Assembly (NCBI RefSeq): GCF_000003815.2
Contig: NC_049979.1
Span: 6,478,196 to 6,542,195, forward strand
From: Branchiostoma floridae
Taxonomy: Eukaryota > Chordata > Leptocardii > Amphioxiformes > Branchiostomatidae
Reading direction: 5' to 3'
Length of the DNA stretch: 64,000 nucleotides
Shown piece by piece: positions 48,061 through 59,849 of this stretch; position 1 is the first letter of the stretch, and the number at the start of each line of letters is the position of its first letter. Both the position numbers and the translations under genes were made by a program. The notes under the pieces were generated by a model. The model did no database searches, had not been told where the DNA came from, and worked only from the letters and a program-made list of their open reading frames with translations.

Positions 48061-50543
48061 TCGTAGTGATGTCACGGTGACGTAGTGGTAGGCAAAAAGC
48101 AGGTGTTAGGCAAAAGATTGATTTACATATTAACCAGCAATTTGATCTCCTAGTTTAAATATCAGTTTTAATCCAGTCTACTGGCGTCCTGGTAGGCACC
48201 AGCCGTCGAATACCCCGGATGTAAACAACAACAGCGATCGCTCGTATCCTGTGCATTTTTTTTTTCAATGTAATGTTACATTCTTCATCGTTCTAGTTAC
48301 TTACTCAGGAATGTGAATAAAGCTTATTTTTGTTCCCAATTACAGGACAGTCATCCAAGTTAGGATGAGAGTGGATAGGATTGTGATGTGTAATTGACAA
48401 CAAGATTATCAAAATTATCATACTTTCAATAGTGCCAAACATTTTTCCATTGATGGGAAACCCTGTCGATAGTGCAATATTAAGAAAATGTTATTGACAG
48501 GAATAGCCTATCAGTAGCTTCTGCCTCAATTTAGTAGAAATAATAAAAGTCCTCTCTTCCTCAATCAGCAGAATAAGTAGACTGTAGTCATCTTCGTGGA
48601 ACAGTCTGGTTGATATCAATTGTCATACCAACAGTGCCAGAGATCTCAGGGTCAGGCACATATTTTGTAGCTTTAACGTACCGGAGAAATGACATTCAAT
48701 TGCTTGCAGGCGCTGTCTGATGTAGAGTGTAACGTTATATCTGATTTCAAGAAATGTAGTGCAAATTCAGTGACAAACACAATGTCATTGGGCAATATGT
48801 CAAACACAATTCCTGAAAAAGAAAAATTTCAAACCTGGAGTCACAGTACTAGTAGCTGTTACAGTAGCTGTTGCTCAAAGCTGTGACATTGTGATCTCTA
48901 ATTCATAAGCACTGCCACCACATCAACAGACAAATACCTGCTGATGTTTCAGATGGAAGTCACAAGTTTTTACAACATTTCCAGTTAACAAGTTTCTACA
49001 ACATTTTTTGTTAACTTCTACAGCAGTGCAGCAATGGTTTTGAGCTATTGGTATTACAGAATTAATGGTTATTTGTTTTTTGGGCTGACATGTTTACAGC
49101 GTTATCAGGAGGGAAGAATGTCGCCTATGTCCTTTCTGCATAAAACATTCCCTTCTAGTAATTTGCAATACATCACTCACTCCCATAACAACTGAGTAAA
49201 CAGTGTTTTTCTAACTATCCAATAAATTATTGGTATATTGTTTTGAAAAGCAAGGAGGTTAAAGAAAGCCTCCTTGTGAAAAGCTAAAAATAACTGGTAA
49301 CGTTATGTATCACGAAACCCTGAGGAAAGTCAATGTGAATACAGTACTACTACTACCTAACATAACAGTTGCTGGTGCCAATCAACAACATAATATCAGT
49401 AATTCAGACCTATTATATTTATTCAACATATCCTCATCTAAGAACCAAGTACTTTTCTTTGTGTAAGTTGATAAGGTGTTCTGTAGATGTAGCAGGAAGT
49501 TGTACTTGAAGAGTCTTAAGTGTGTCTAAATCCTCCCTCAAGTGATTTGGAACCTGCATGTATTTACCATCTGTAGTTCTGAGCCCTTTAATAGATTACT
49601 ACTAGTGATGTGACAACAACACTCTAGGCAGCAGTTGGCATTGAAAGATGATGGCAAGCTGAGCATTAGTGCTTCCACTCAAAAACATATTTGGTTTCCT
49701 CCTTGTAAACATGATTACATGATGAGAGTTACATGAGAGCACACAGGATGCCATCCATGGTGTTGGATTAGCTCAGCCTAATGGCAATTTCCTCCTCTGT
49801 AAACAACATTAGCTGTGTGGGCCTAATGCTGCCTTCTAAATGATCGTCAGTACAGTATTTCATAGCCACAGCTGGGTACATTTGTGTTAGAGGTAACGTC
49901 ATCTAAAGCAGGCAGAGCTGAGACAACGCAAGGTGAGTATACGTAGGCACCAGGTATAGAATAACAACTGACAGCATTTCTCTAACATCACCTGTTGTTG
50001 AAAGTGAGAGTGGGTGTCAGGAGAGGTGTGCAGGTGTAACATAAGGTGTGATGTAGGTACAGACAATGTTCAGGTACAGGATCACAGGTGGGAGTGTTCC
50101 CATGACCGGAGACTGCTGAAGTACATGTAATGTTGTTAAGTCTGGTATTTCCTCCACTATGTCCTTGTCCGGAAACTGTTTCCTGGGTATCCTGCACCGC
50201 TGATGCGGTACAAATTGGATGATCTGTTAGGTTAGACTTGTGAGACCCCCATAAACAAACATATGTTCCACTGTGCCTTGATATATGTATACAAAGTGAA
50301 TGCACAGGTTCATTCATCTGTACCCAGTGGTATGTCATATGAAAGGGTTCAGATTGATATTGAAAGATAAGATAAAATTCAGTATCCAACCTGTAACATT
50401 ATTTGTAGCAAAAGTGTACATCGTATTAGCACTGCTGTCAGTATCATTGTTATACAAGAGGCCTGAAGTATAATTTGATGATTAAAAGTTCTGTCTAAAA
50501 AGGAAGTGTCTGAGACTTGAAGTGTTTCTCCATCAGCTTAAGG

Positions 50544-50745
50544 GAGGGTCTGCATTGGGGGTCCCGACAACGATTTACGCTGAATTTAGAAGAACCCCCT
50601 ACGTATTACGCTAAATCATGGAAGACAATTACGCTAAATTTGGCCGCCTCGCTACGAATTGTGTAGATAAGATGGTTTTCCCTACTAATTACAGGAAATA
50701 AGAATAGGCTGCCTACTCCTTATGTAAAAGAGCATGCAGACCCTC
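50544..50745. repeat. MITE with gagggtctgcat ends, copy 1
   Basis: Left gagggtctgcat and right atgcagaccctc are exact inverted repeats bounding about 200 bp with repeated attacgcta / tacgaatt words. Alignable copies: 60638-60838 (opposite orientation), 61521-61721, and a divergent one at 60897-61310. Confidence 0.88.
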
Positions 50746-51762
50746 TTAAGGGGTACACAGTCAGTGCTATAATGTTAGATGATGTTTATGCCCCCCTAGA
50801 GCTGGCCTCCCCATTAAAAGTGGCATTTCCAATCCAGCAGATGGCCATTATTCTGCCAATAACCCTGCAGATTTACAGCAGTCACGCGGCTCGTTGCCAT
50901 GTACACGTGCACGGCTGGAACCATGTAGAATTGAGATAGTGTCGCACGTTTTTGTCAGCATCATGTGGGACACGTTGACACAGGCGGCTGGAGTTCTGAT
51001 TGTACTTGCATTGCTTGTCTGTGCAGAGATAGAATCAAAGGAGTTTGATAATGTTTTTATAACAATCATTAAAATTGCCATCTCTTTGATATAATACTAA
51101 GTTGGGATAGAATTTATTATTGCTGGAATGTAGGTGGCAAACTGCCATGTGAAAGCAATGAAATACAATAATGCATTACCCAGAAGCTACACACTTGATA
51201 TAAAAAAACTTCAGACATCGATGACTACTACCTGGTATATGATCAGTCCCAGATTTTTTGTTATTATAAATACAGTATCTACTTGAATATTTGTGTAAAC
51301 TATGAAATGTCAAGTCTCTCATTTTTGCCTTGTACGGACAGTTTTATCACATTTTTATCATTATACGCCAAAAAGTAGTTCTCAAGCAACTGGATATGGT
51401 TTTGGGAATGAGTTTTATCATTTATACATACCGGTATCTGCTACTGTTGAGGTGTAGCTTGATTGGATGATTGCACGTCCCACATCCTTTGAGTGTAGTG
51501 GTTTGATCATGATGATAGATACCTGATGGCAAAGTCCATGAACATAATACTGAGCAACAGTTAGGTGTCTGCTGTTTTTCTCATCATGGCAAGCACTAGA
51601 TTAACTGCTGTTACCGTTCTGCACGTATGACTGTGAAGCTGATGTACTCAACATTGGGGCTTATTGTTAACTACATGTATTTGCAGAATGGCAGCAGTTA
51701 CCAGTAAGAGTTTCTGAGTATACTTATTAAGGTGGGAAATCATATGCACCTGTGGTATAGAC

Positions 51763-52170
51763 GTGTACATGCGTACAGATGAATTTTCTGTCAGAAAATT
51801 CCTGATTAATTTTTTTATATCTAATAGTAGAATATATCGGATAGTATGGACACAGTCTAGCAATCAAAATCTAGCGTCTAATATCCTTAACAAAGTTCTT
51901 TGTTTGGGAGCAGGTATAGATGTGTACATTCTTTATTAGATGAATTTCTGACAGAAAATTCTGGATAAATTTTTTAGATCGGATAGTAGGATGTATCGTA
52001 TAGTATGGTCATGGTCTAGGAATAAAAATTTAGCATCCAATATCCTTAACAAAGTTCTTTGTTTGTGAGAAGGTATAGTTGTGTACATTCTTTGTTTAAT
52101 AGATGAATTTCTGACAGAAAATTCCTGATTAATTTTTCATATCAGATACATGTAGTAGGAGTAGCTTTGG
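51763..52170. repeat. Tandem repeat, 159-bp unit
   Basis: Units start at gtgtacat... at 51763, 51922 and 52081. They share atccttaacaaagttctttg and tctg(a/t)cagaaaattc. Two full copies and a partial third lie just upstream of the LRR gene's first coding exon. Confidence 0.85.
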
Positions 52171-52201
52171 TAAGATATGGACATGGTGTTTATTTTTCAA
52201 T

Positions 52202-52299
52202 AACCCTAACCAAGCTGTATGTTTGTGTGTATACAGGTAACCAGTGATGGACCCTAACCAAGCTGTATGTCTGTGTGTATACAGGTAACCAGTGATGGG
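52202..52299 (+). repeat. 48-bp tandem duplication across splice acceptor and start codon
   Basis: Two copies of ccctaaccaagctgtatg... through acaggtaaccagtgatgg, 48 bases apart. Each contains an acceptor-like tgtatacag and an ATG (52247 and 52295). The first ATG runs into TAA after 13 codons; the second opens the LRR protein. Confidence 0.9.
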
Positions 52300-55200
52300 T
52301 GCGGCTGCGCGTGACGTGCTGGCCGCCCTGCTGGAGGGGGTGTTCGCCAGCGGAGACGTCCAGACCACCACGCTGGCCTTCAGCATCGCCTGCTCGCTGG
52401 GGTTCTCCGTGGCGTGCCTGCTGATTGGGCTGGTTTACGGGCGACAGAGCCCCCGACGACAGCGCCCGGTACGGACCAGCAGCTTCAGCAGCGGGGTGTC
52501 TGGGGTGCCGTCGGTGGTTAGTAAGAGGATAGTGCTGGTGAGTAGGGACCGTCGGTGGTTAGTAAGAGAATAGTGCTGGTGAGTAGGGACCGTCGGTGGT
52601 TAGTAAGAGAATAGTGCTGGTGAGTAGGGACCGTCGGTGGTTAGTAAGAGGATAGTGCTGGTGAGTAGGGTGAAACACTAGAGGCGAGTAGAACAGTTCC
52701 CCATAGAGATGTGATGTGTCCATCTTTGGTTCATGAACACTTCAGACAGCACAACCAATGGTGTATTGCTGAAGGCATATCTTTACATATTCAATGTTAC
52801 CTCTTGCATAGAATGCTTCCCTGGCTTATTGAGAAATTCTGTTTTGTTTGAGAAACTTCCGTGTAATAAAAAAGCCTTCCTTATTATATTTCTTGTCTCC
52901 CATCAGTGTAAGAAGTCGAGTTCTGCTGAAGGGAGGCACCTCCTGCAGCACCAGCCTGTGTTCCTCACATGTCGGGAGCAGAGGAGGGAGCACAGGAAGT
53001 GTTCCAGGTAGCTTTTTAAATTTTACTTACTTGAACTTCACCACAAAACAAGGCTCATGGAGCCACTCATACGTTTTGGGTTACAGTACTGATTCTGAAG
53101 ATGTTTGTTTACCCTTGTCTAAAAAGTTTGAGATTGTACCCCACAGGGAAGCAATTCTGTGAAGCTTGTTACATAACAATGTAGTTCAAGGAAAGAAGCT
53201 GTCAGGGTGGAACTTCCCCCTAAGAAGAGGTGGATTATGGAGGAAAAAAGGATGCTTTGCTGTTGTGTCATGAAATCCTCAATAGTGGAGTCTAATAATA
53301 GACTTGTAATCACAAGTCTTTGAGATATTCTATAGTAGCGATGGTTGTTAATTTCTAAACGTGACTGGTTTTGAGGCACACTTCCTGTGTGATGTTCAAC
53401 ACTTTTACATTGTATTAGGTGACAATGTCATGCTAGATTGTATAATAATCATTTATGGCAAATGCTTCATTTTTTTCCATATTTGTAACTCTTTAACATT
53501 TACTTCCAAGGCACCAGTTCCAACAGATGCATGTGCATGTACCTGCACTACTTATGTTAGAGTACTCATTTCATTAATGTAAAGTGTGGAGAGTTTGTGG
53601 AGTGGGTTTACCACACCACGTGTAAGGTTTCTCACACCTTTGTATGAAGAGAACGCTGATTTTTGTTGCATCACCTTTTTCTGTAGGTGTGATTCAGCTG
53701 ATGCCACTCAGAGCTGCAGGTTAGTCCCTTTAATAGTACTTCCTATGCCTTCTTTGTGGAGACCCTCAGCACTTGAGAATACATGTATGTCTTCTGCATT
53801 ACTACATCAAGTGTGCACGATAAGTAATCAGTATATCAAGATGCAAGATGCCCATCCTGATTTGATTTCTTGTGTGCAACCAACCTAGTAATTAATCAAT
53901 CAGAAGCATTGAAGGGACGTGATAACACCTGTCATTTTGCACATCTGAAGTGAGTGGACAAACTGCAGAGTCCCTTGTCTTGGTATGGCTGTTGTACCAA
54001 GGCTGTATGTTGCACCTACTACCATTGTCATGGCTGTGAAGACGCTAGTTCACCTTTATCTGTTGGGTAACCTATATCCGTTGCTTTTTAAAAACAGGGT
54101 ATTTAGGCACATCAGGTCGACAGGTTGTAGTCGCAATATCCTGAAAGTATTGCAGTTTGAAGCTAACGTTCTTTGGCGTGATATCCCCAAATACCGTTTT
54201 TAAAAGCAACGGATATAGGTTACCCAATGGATAAAGGTGAGCTAGCGTTATATGACGTGACATGTTTTTTGTAATGAAACTGCATCATCTCTATGGTGTT
54301 GATGTGTATATATTTTATCTTGTGTGTTTTGTAGGTACAGAAGATGTTTGTTGTGTTGCCGTGCCAGTAAACAGTCCATCTGCGATGTACACGGCACGGC
54401 GGTGATGGCTGTACAGAACATCGTGGAAGGGGCGTGTGAGGACAGACCCACTGATCTGGACCTCAGGTAAGAACAGGACATGGACATGTAGGTGAGAATA
54501 GGGGAGTATTTCACGTGAGATGACAGGTGGGTGTCATCGCAGACAGCACACCAGCTTTGTAGGCATGTGGCATGGCATCATGACCAATAAACTGTTGGAC
54601 GTACTGACATAGGGGCATCTTCTCTGGATAATTTTTAAAAACGCTTGCAGATAGATGTGCAAAAGTTCTGGTCCTTCAGTGTAATATAACCAGCTGCTAC
54701 CGCGCCACGTGCCTGCGAAAGTGGTGTGTTGAGCCAAAGCCTGGTTATACTGGGTATATAGAGACAGATACATCTAACCTTTGTAAGCTTGTCAAAACTT
54801 TGCCTTTCGACAATAGCAAAATTGTCCTTGAAATACACATGTCCTTTAAGGGACAGACAGAGACCTGTTTGAAGAAAGGCCGAACTGTAGTTCATCTATG
54901 CCTTTCACTGCTGCATGTGCTTTTGATTCTCACCCATGAGTTTATGTTGTTTGCAGCTACCTGGGCCTGCACAGCTGCCCTGACAGGATCGGGTTTGTGG
55001 GAGCGCAGCTGACGTGTCTGAACCTGTCCAACAACCGGCTCCACCAGCTGCCTGACGACATCGGCTGTCTGCGCGGCCTGGAGGAGCTGTACATACAGTA
55101 TAACTGTCTGGAGGAGCTGCCGGTGAGATTGGGTGTTGTTTGATAGTATTGGCTGTGTAAGGGGGAGCTGTACATACAGTATAACTGTCTGAAAAAGCTG

Positions 55201-58200
55201 CCGGTGAGATGGGGTGTTATTTCATAGTTGGCTGTGTAAGGGGAGCTGTACATACAGTATAACTGTCTGGAGGAACTGCCGGTGAGATAAATATTAGGGT
55301 GTTGTTTAATAGTTGGCTGTAGGGGCGGAAATTCAGGTCCAGGTGTGGTCCAGGTCCAGAAGATCGGGTCCAGGTTCAGACCTGAACCTGATTGTTTGGG
55401 AACAATGGTCCATTTTGCTACAAAGGAATCTGTTTTTCTGGACTGGTCCAAAAAGAAAAAAAAACAGGTTTTGTATCGGTACACTGTACTAGTCTGGCAG
55501 AAATGTGTTGTTCAGTATGGAGGAACTACCAATAGAATGTCATGTTGTACAAATGTATCATCTGTGGGGATCTCTAAGACCTTGTTATTCTTATCTAATT
55601 TTGTAATAAATGTATTATTCTAAATGTTTTTACTTTATTTGCACTACTTGTAACAGTCTTGTACTTGTATTTAACATATTGCTGACTGCAAAGCAGACTA
55701 TAATAACCTTTGAACATGTTACTACTTATTTCCTGCTGCAGGTCAGCATTGGTAACCTGACCAAGCTGACAGACCTGGACTGTAAGAACAACTCCCTGCG
55801 GACCATCCCGCTCACGGTGGGGAACCTCTCTGCGCTCACCTGCCTCAACGTCACCAACAACGTGCTGCAGCGCCTCCCGGCAGAACTGGGCAGACTTACA
55901 GAGCTGGAGGAGATCTGTGCCCAGTGAGTCCCTGTTTTGTGGCCTGAGGTTTATTCTCTTAGAGTTTGTCAGGCCAGGTAGGAACAGGGTACGTTCCATT
56001 TTAGGCCGGAACCCCTGTTTTAGAAATCGACGAACATTGCTGCGCGCGCGGATGCCATCCATATAATCAAATCAACATGGCCTTATGGTTGAAACCATAG
56101 GGCAGAACAGGCATTTTCTCTATGGTTTTCAGTTCACAGTAAAGAGATCCCCATGGGAACTGACAACGTGAGACCACTGCAAACATTCAGCCTTCACAGT
56201 ACAGGAGATCTGTGCCCAGTGAGTTGCTGTTTCGTGGCCTGAGCAGTGTTCTAGCCAGCCTGAATTTTTTCTCTATCCCCTGGATTTTTAATGGGAATCC
56301 TGTTGAAGGTACAACGATCCTAGGGGGGTCCGGGGCATGCTCCCCAGGAAAATTTTGAAATCTAGACCCTCTGAAATGCTATTTCGTTTATTTTGAGGGG
56401 CAAATTTTGCTGGTAGACTCAGCTTGGTTCAATTAATGTCTTTAATTGCCAATTTGGTCTATCACAAGAGGATGGAATGGGCAAAATTTCTTGTCCGTCC
56501 CCAGCAGCAAAATTCCATCAAAGGATGAAAGGACAGATGCTGGCTAGAACCCTGGGCCTGAGGTGTATGTACTGTTACCTGCAACAACCTGATGGTTCTG
56601 TTATAGTTTCTTTGAAGCAGATACTGTAAATGGATTTGAGTTTACGGGGATTTGATTCCTCGGTTGGGAGGAAATGGAGTGTTTGCGGTGGTTTTCAGTT
56701 TATGGTTGAAACTATGGGAAAGTAGACAGAATAGACATTTTCATGGTTTTCAGTTCACAGTGAAGAGATCACCAAGGAAACTGAGAACATGAGACCACTG
56801 CAAACATTTCCGCCCTCACACAGTACTTTACCATGAACACTTCCCCTCTTATATTTGAGGGATGTAACTTTACGGTAGGGAGAAGATGGAGTGTTTGCAG
56901 TGGTTTTAAACCTGCATTTAAAACTTCCATGCATGGTTTTACTGTAAACAGGGAAATGTTTCTGGTGATTTTAGGTCTGTGTTGAAGAGTCCATGATAAA
57001 TGCTAATATAAAATCATCAACCAGATAGTGAGTGTGTGGGGGAGGAACATTTCCCCTTCTACTGTATCATTGTATTAAAAGTGTTGCAGACTTGAATAAG
57101 CAACAGTACATTAAACAGATTTGCAGTTACCATTGCTGATGAAATTGTCCCGACCTCTTTCAATGAAAGAGTTAACACTTGGGAACAAAATGAATCTGAA
57201 TGGACCTCCCTTAACATGGCTTATGTTTTCCTGCAGTTCCAACCAGCTAGTTGAGCTACCCGATGAACTGTGCAACCTGACTAACCTTACTGTGAGTATA
57301 TCTAACGTTATAGCTACCTTTTGTTTCTGAGATGCTGATGTCTTGAAACATTACAAACAGCTAGTACCATACTAGTCTCAGCCAGTAGTATCAGTGCTTC
57401 TGTTGTTTTTGTCATTTTCATGGAATGAAGAGTAGCCAATGTATACAAAGCTTCTTTGAGCAGTAAACAGATTTTTTATTACTTAATGAGGATAAAAATG
57501 GACAACATATTCTCTAGTATGCTGTTGTTGTTGTTGTCTCTATATCTGCTTGGTTTGTTGGATGATGGTCACATGTGCTGTCGATTCGCTCTCTCTGTGC
57601 TTTCTTCTCCTGTGTTCATCTCTTGCTGCTTTTTGCTCTTAAACTAAAGATGTTGAGCATCTGATTGCTGACAGGAGCTGTACCTGGGAGAGAACCGTCT
57701 GCAGCAGCTGCCTCAGGACATGGGGCGCCTGGTACGCCTGGAGGAGCTGGACGTGTCCTCGTGTGAACTCACTCACCTGCCCGACTCCCTGTCCAGGTGT
57801 ACCTCTCTAGTCAGACTCTGGCTGTCCAACAACAGGTAACGGTTAACTTGAAAGTTCATCTGTGTTGGTAGAAGTCCTTATTGAACTAGTTTAACTGTAA
57901 TATCCAACACAAAAATTGGACTCACCCAAATTTTCGACTGAACAGCACCAGTCTTTGTCAAGGAATGTACAATCCACTGCTGTCATGACGTCTTTGTGTT
58001 GGATATTACGGTTAAACAAGTTCAACAACAGGTAAAGGTTTCATGGTGTTGATATCATAACCCAATAGATATCATAATCCAATCTAGGTCTACACCTAGA
58101 TATAAAGATGTTTTCTTGCCATAAAATTGTTAAGAGAATGTAATGTGAGTGGCGAAATGTACTGGGGAATTTGATTTTGCTGTAGCAAGAATGTTGAACA

Positions 58201-59849
58201 GTCATGGTGATTTGCGATTGGAGGGGGCAGGAGACATACTGTAAATGCATTTAAGTTCGCGGGGATTCAATTTCGCGGTAGCGGGAAAATTGAGTTTTTG
58301 CAGTGGTTTTAAGTTCACCGTAGCGCCATAAACTGTAGTCACATAATATAGTGGATAAATGTTCAAGTGGTTTTAAGTTCGTGGCAACCGCGAACAATTT
58401 TGCATTTACAGTAAATAACATTTTCCCGGTGGTTTTACATTCCCGGTGAAGAGGTCACCTTGCAGGTGATACAACTGCGAACATTTCCCCTTCTAGTTTT
58501 ACTGCATGTGATGTGATTTTCCCTCCCAGACTACGTTACCTGCCTGACCAGCTGGGCCGGCTGCATCACCTGAAGGAGCTCCATGTCAGGAACAATGACA
58601 TCATGTACTTCCCAGCATCCCTGTCCTACCTGCAGCTGTACACCTTCTCTGGTGAGGAAACATCATCAGATGTGTGATCTAGAGGAAACATGGAAGGGTT
58701 CATCTACATCTACATCTACGTAATACTGGGCAATGCCCCTCGCGGGACTTTGTGCCCAGGGGAGTGAGGATGCCCTAGCAAACCGGTTGTTTGGGTTACG
58801 GGTTGTGTAAATGTTTCCATGGGTCTAGTTTAGGCAGATTCGGATACGCATGTGAACCCTGCTATCATCAGATATGTGATCTAGAGGAAACATGTATTCT
58901 GAAGAGTTGTGAAAATGTTTCCATGGCTCTAGTTTAGGCAGGTTCAGAAGATGAAAACAATTGAGTGCGGAAATGTATTGAAAGTGCATATAAATCTGTT
59001 TTGTGTTTTATTTATCAACTTTCCTCCAGCCAACCAGAACCCCCTAATAGAGGAATGGGATAACCGGTTGACCTCTGCCCTGATCAGAGTGCCCACCGAC
59101 CCCTTACCGAGTTTGCTGGAACTGGCTGCTCGCACTGTCGCCAGGCAAAATATCACCTGGGGCAAGGGGGACCTACCACTGGACTTGGAAGGTAATTGTG
59201 ATTTCTTGATTAGTATGATTTGAGCATGTACCAATTTCAGCAACAATCAGGTTTGTTAGTGTTTCAGTTAACACTGTCAGAAAAAAAAATCAGAGTCCAT
59301 GTTGCTATTACAGTAGCCGCTTAATGGCACGGCCTATTTGCCAGTATATTTGGTGCAGTTATCCCGCTGGTGCAAATATGCGAAGTTATCTAGCTGGACC
59401 GCACCGGTTTGGGATTTTGGTATTCCGTGCAGTTAACAGAAGTGTGCGTTAATCCAATGTGCAATTAACTGGCTTTCACTGTACTACTTTGTGCCCAATC
59501 TTGGGTAAAGTACACTGTAGAGAACTGAGGAGATTGTCTCATACACTCACTTGATTGTGCCAATAGCCACTTAAAGATTTGTTGAAACAATGTCTGAACT
59601 GTCCAACACAACCATGTCTGTGACCCTCTACACTATAGAGATATATGGAGAGCTTATATTTGTCTGCTTGTGTCCTCAGTGTTGCTGCAATGCAGGAAGC
59701 AGTGTTCCAGCTGCGAGGGTCCGTTCTTCTCCTACTTCAGCTCGCAGGTGTTCTTCAGCAATGTGGGGATGTTTCACAGGGTGCCGCTGTACCAGCAGGT
59801 CTGCTCACCCTACGTCAATGCACACTGTCAACCTGTCCACGCCAGGTAG
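52295..59849 (+). CDS. LRRC58-like leucine-rich-repeat protein with N-terminal membrane segment (eleven coding exons)
   Basis: Exons: 52295-52537, 52907-53007, 53687-53719, 54335-54466, 54957-55122, 55742-55923, 57237-57291, 57675-57835, 58530-58651, 59030-59191 and 59680-59849. All phases agree and give 508 aa. Residues about 25-48 are a membrane helix (LAFSIACSLGFSVACLLIG) followed by basic residues. About 82-165 is Cys-rich (CRYRRCLLCC). About 170-398 are plain LRRs (LTCLNLSNNRLHQLP, LTDLDCKNNSLRTIP, LEELDVSSCELTHLP). The tail (399-508) has LPSLLELAARTVARQNI and DLP, then spaced Cys (C457, C461, C464, C494, C502), as in LRRC58. LRRC58 itself lacks the N-terminal half, so function and location are open. 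The final AGG TAG also reads as a donor (CAG|GTAGGG), so a further exon (for example after the acceptor near 63869) is possible. Confidence 0.82.
52508..52671 (+). repeat. 41-bp minisatellite, four units, each with a splice donor
   Basis: The unit contains gtcggtggttagtaagag and ctg|gtgagtaggg. GT dinucleotides of the donors fall at 52538, 52579, 52620 and 52661. Only the first keeps the frame into exon 2; a TAG in the second unit (52570-52572) stops longer forms. Confidence 0.92.
54040..54249. repeat. Foldback MITE in LRR gene intron 3
   Basis: Ends cgctagttcacctttatc and gataaaggtgagctagcg, then ggtaacctatatccgttgct with its complement, form arms of about 50 bp around about 110 bp. It ends 86 bases before exon 4. 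Confidence 0.85.
55084..55303 (+). repeat. About 80-bp triplication of exon 5 end and donor
   Basis: gagctgtacatacagtataa recurs at 55084 (in exon 5), 55165 and 55243, each followed by ctgccg|gtgagat. The extra donors are at 55204 and 55282. An in-frame TGA follows donor 1, so the extra units cannot extend the protein. Confidence 0.92.
55324..55490. repeat. Partial relative of the ggtccagg foldback element
   Basis: Shares caggtccaggt, cagacctgaacctg and ggttttgtatcggtacactgt with 45010-45440, but lacks the long centre and the clear terminal repeats. LRR gene intron 5. Confidence 0.65.
55907..56250 (+). repeat. Duplicated end of exon 6 with its donor
   Basis: gagatctgtgcccagtgagt with downstream gtggcctgag occurs at the true exon end (55908-55950) and again at about 56205-56245. 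The second is a decoy donor inside intron 6, about 297 bases downstream. Confidence 0.85.
56080..56830. repeat. Duplicated block flanking an inserted element in intron 6
   Basis: Two copies of ggttgaaac-atggg ... ttttcagttcacagt ... gagaccactgcaaacatt are at about 56087-56200 and 56703-56822. Between them (56247-56553) lies an element starting tctagccagcctgaattttt and ending gctggctagaaccctg, containing the GC-rich text ggggtccggggcatgc. The start of the second copy, atactgtaaatg, recalls the MITE at 6636 but is decayed. Confidence 0.6.
57881..58025. repeat. Long foldback repeat, collapsed copy 2
   Basis: Matches the left arm of 16241-16555 for about 115 bp (ttgaactagtttaactgtaa through ccactgctgtcatgacgtc), then jumps to the last 30 bases of the right arm (tttgtgttggatattac...gttcaa). 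Most of one arm and the centre are deleted. LRR gene intron 8. Confidence 0.88.
58237..58413. repeat. MITE with tactgtaaatgca ends, copy 3
   Basis: Ends tactgtaaatgca and tgcatttacagta. The interior ttcgcgg / ccgcgaa pattern is as in 6636-6846 but inverted and shorter. LRR gene intron 8. Confidence 0.82.
58661..58945. repeat. Tandem duplication with an insertion, LRR gene intron 9
   Basis: tcatcagat-tgtgatctag-aggaaacatg and atgtttccatgg-tctagtttaggcag occur twice (from about 58661 and 58864). The first copy has about 110 extra bases between the two blocks (catctacatctacatctacg ... gccctagcaaaccggttg), probably an inserted element. Confidence 0.65.
59310..59480. repeat. Possible small MITE
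   Basis: Begins tacagtagccgcttaa and ends ggctttcactgta, weak inverted ends around repeated gtgcagtta / taactg words. LRR gene intron 10. Single copy here. Confidence 0.4.

Larger units (their letters stand above)
46279..52294. other. Intergenic interval between GTPase C and the LRR gene
   Basis: No coding exon was recognised on either strand. It contains repeat fragments (46336-46560, 47990-48060, 50544-50745, 51763-52170). A good donor (gcaag|gtgagt, about 49930) follows cagagctgagacaac and could be a 5' UTR exon of the LRR gene, whose first coding exon is preceded by an acceptor. This is unproved. Confidence 0.45.

Noticed and set aside
54957-55484. 175-codon minus-strand ORF
   Set aside because: Antisense of LRR exon 5 and its duplicated ends, which explains its internal repetition. 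The plus strand has matching splice sites and LRRs.
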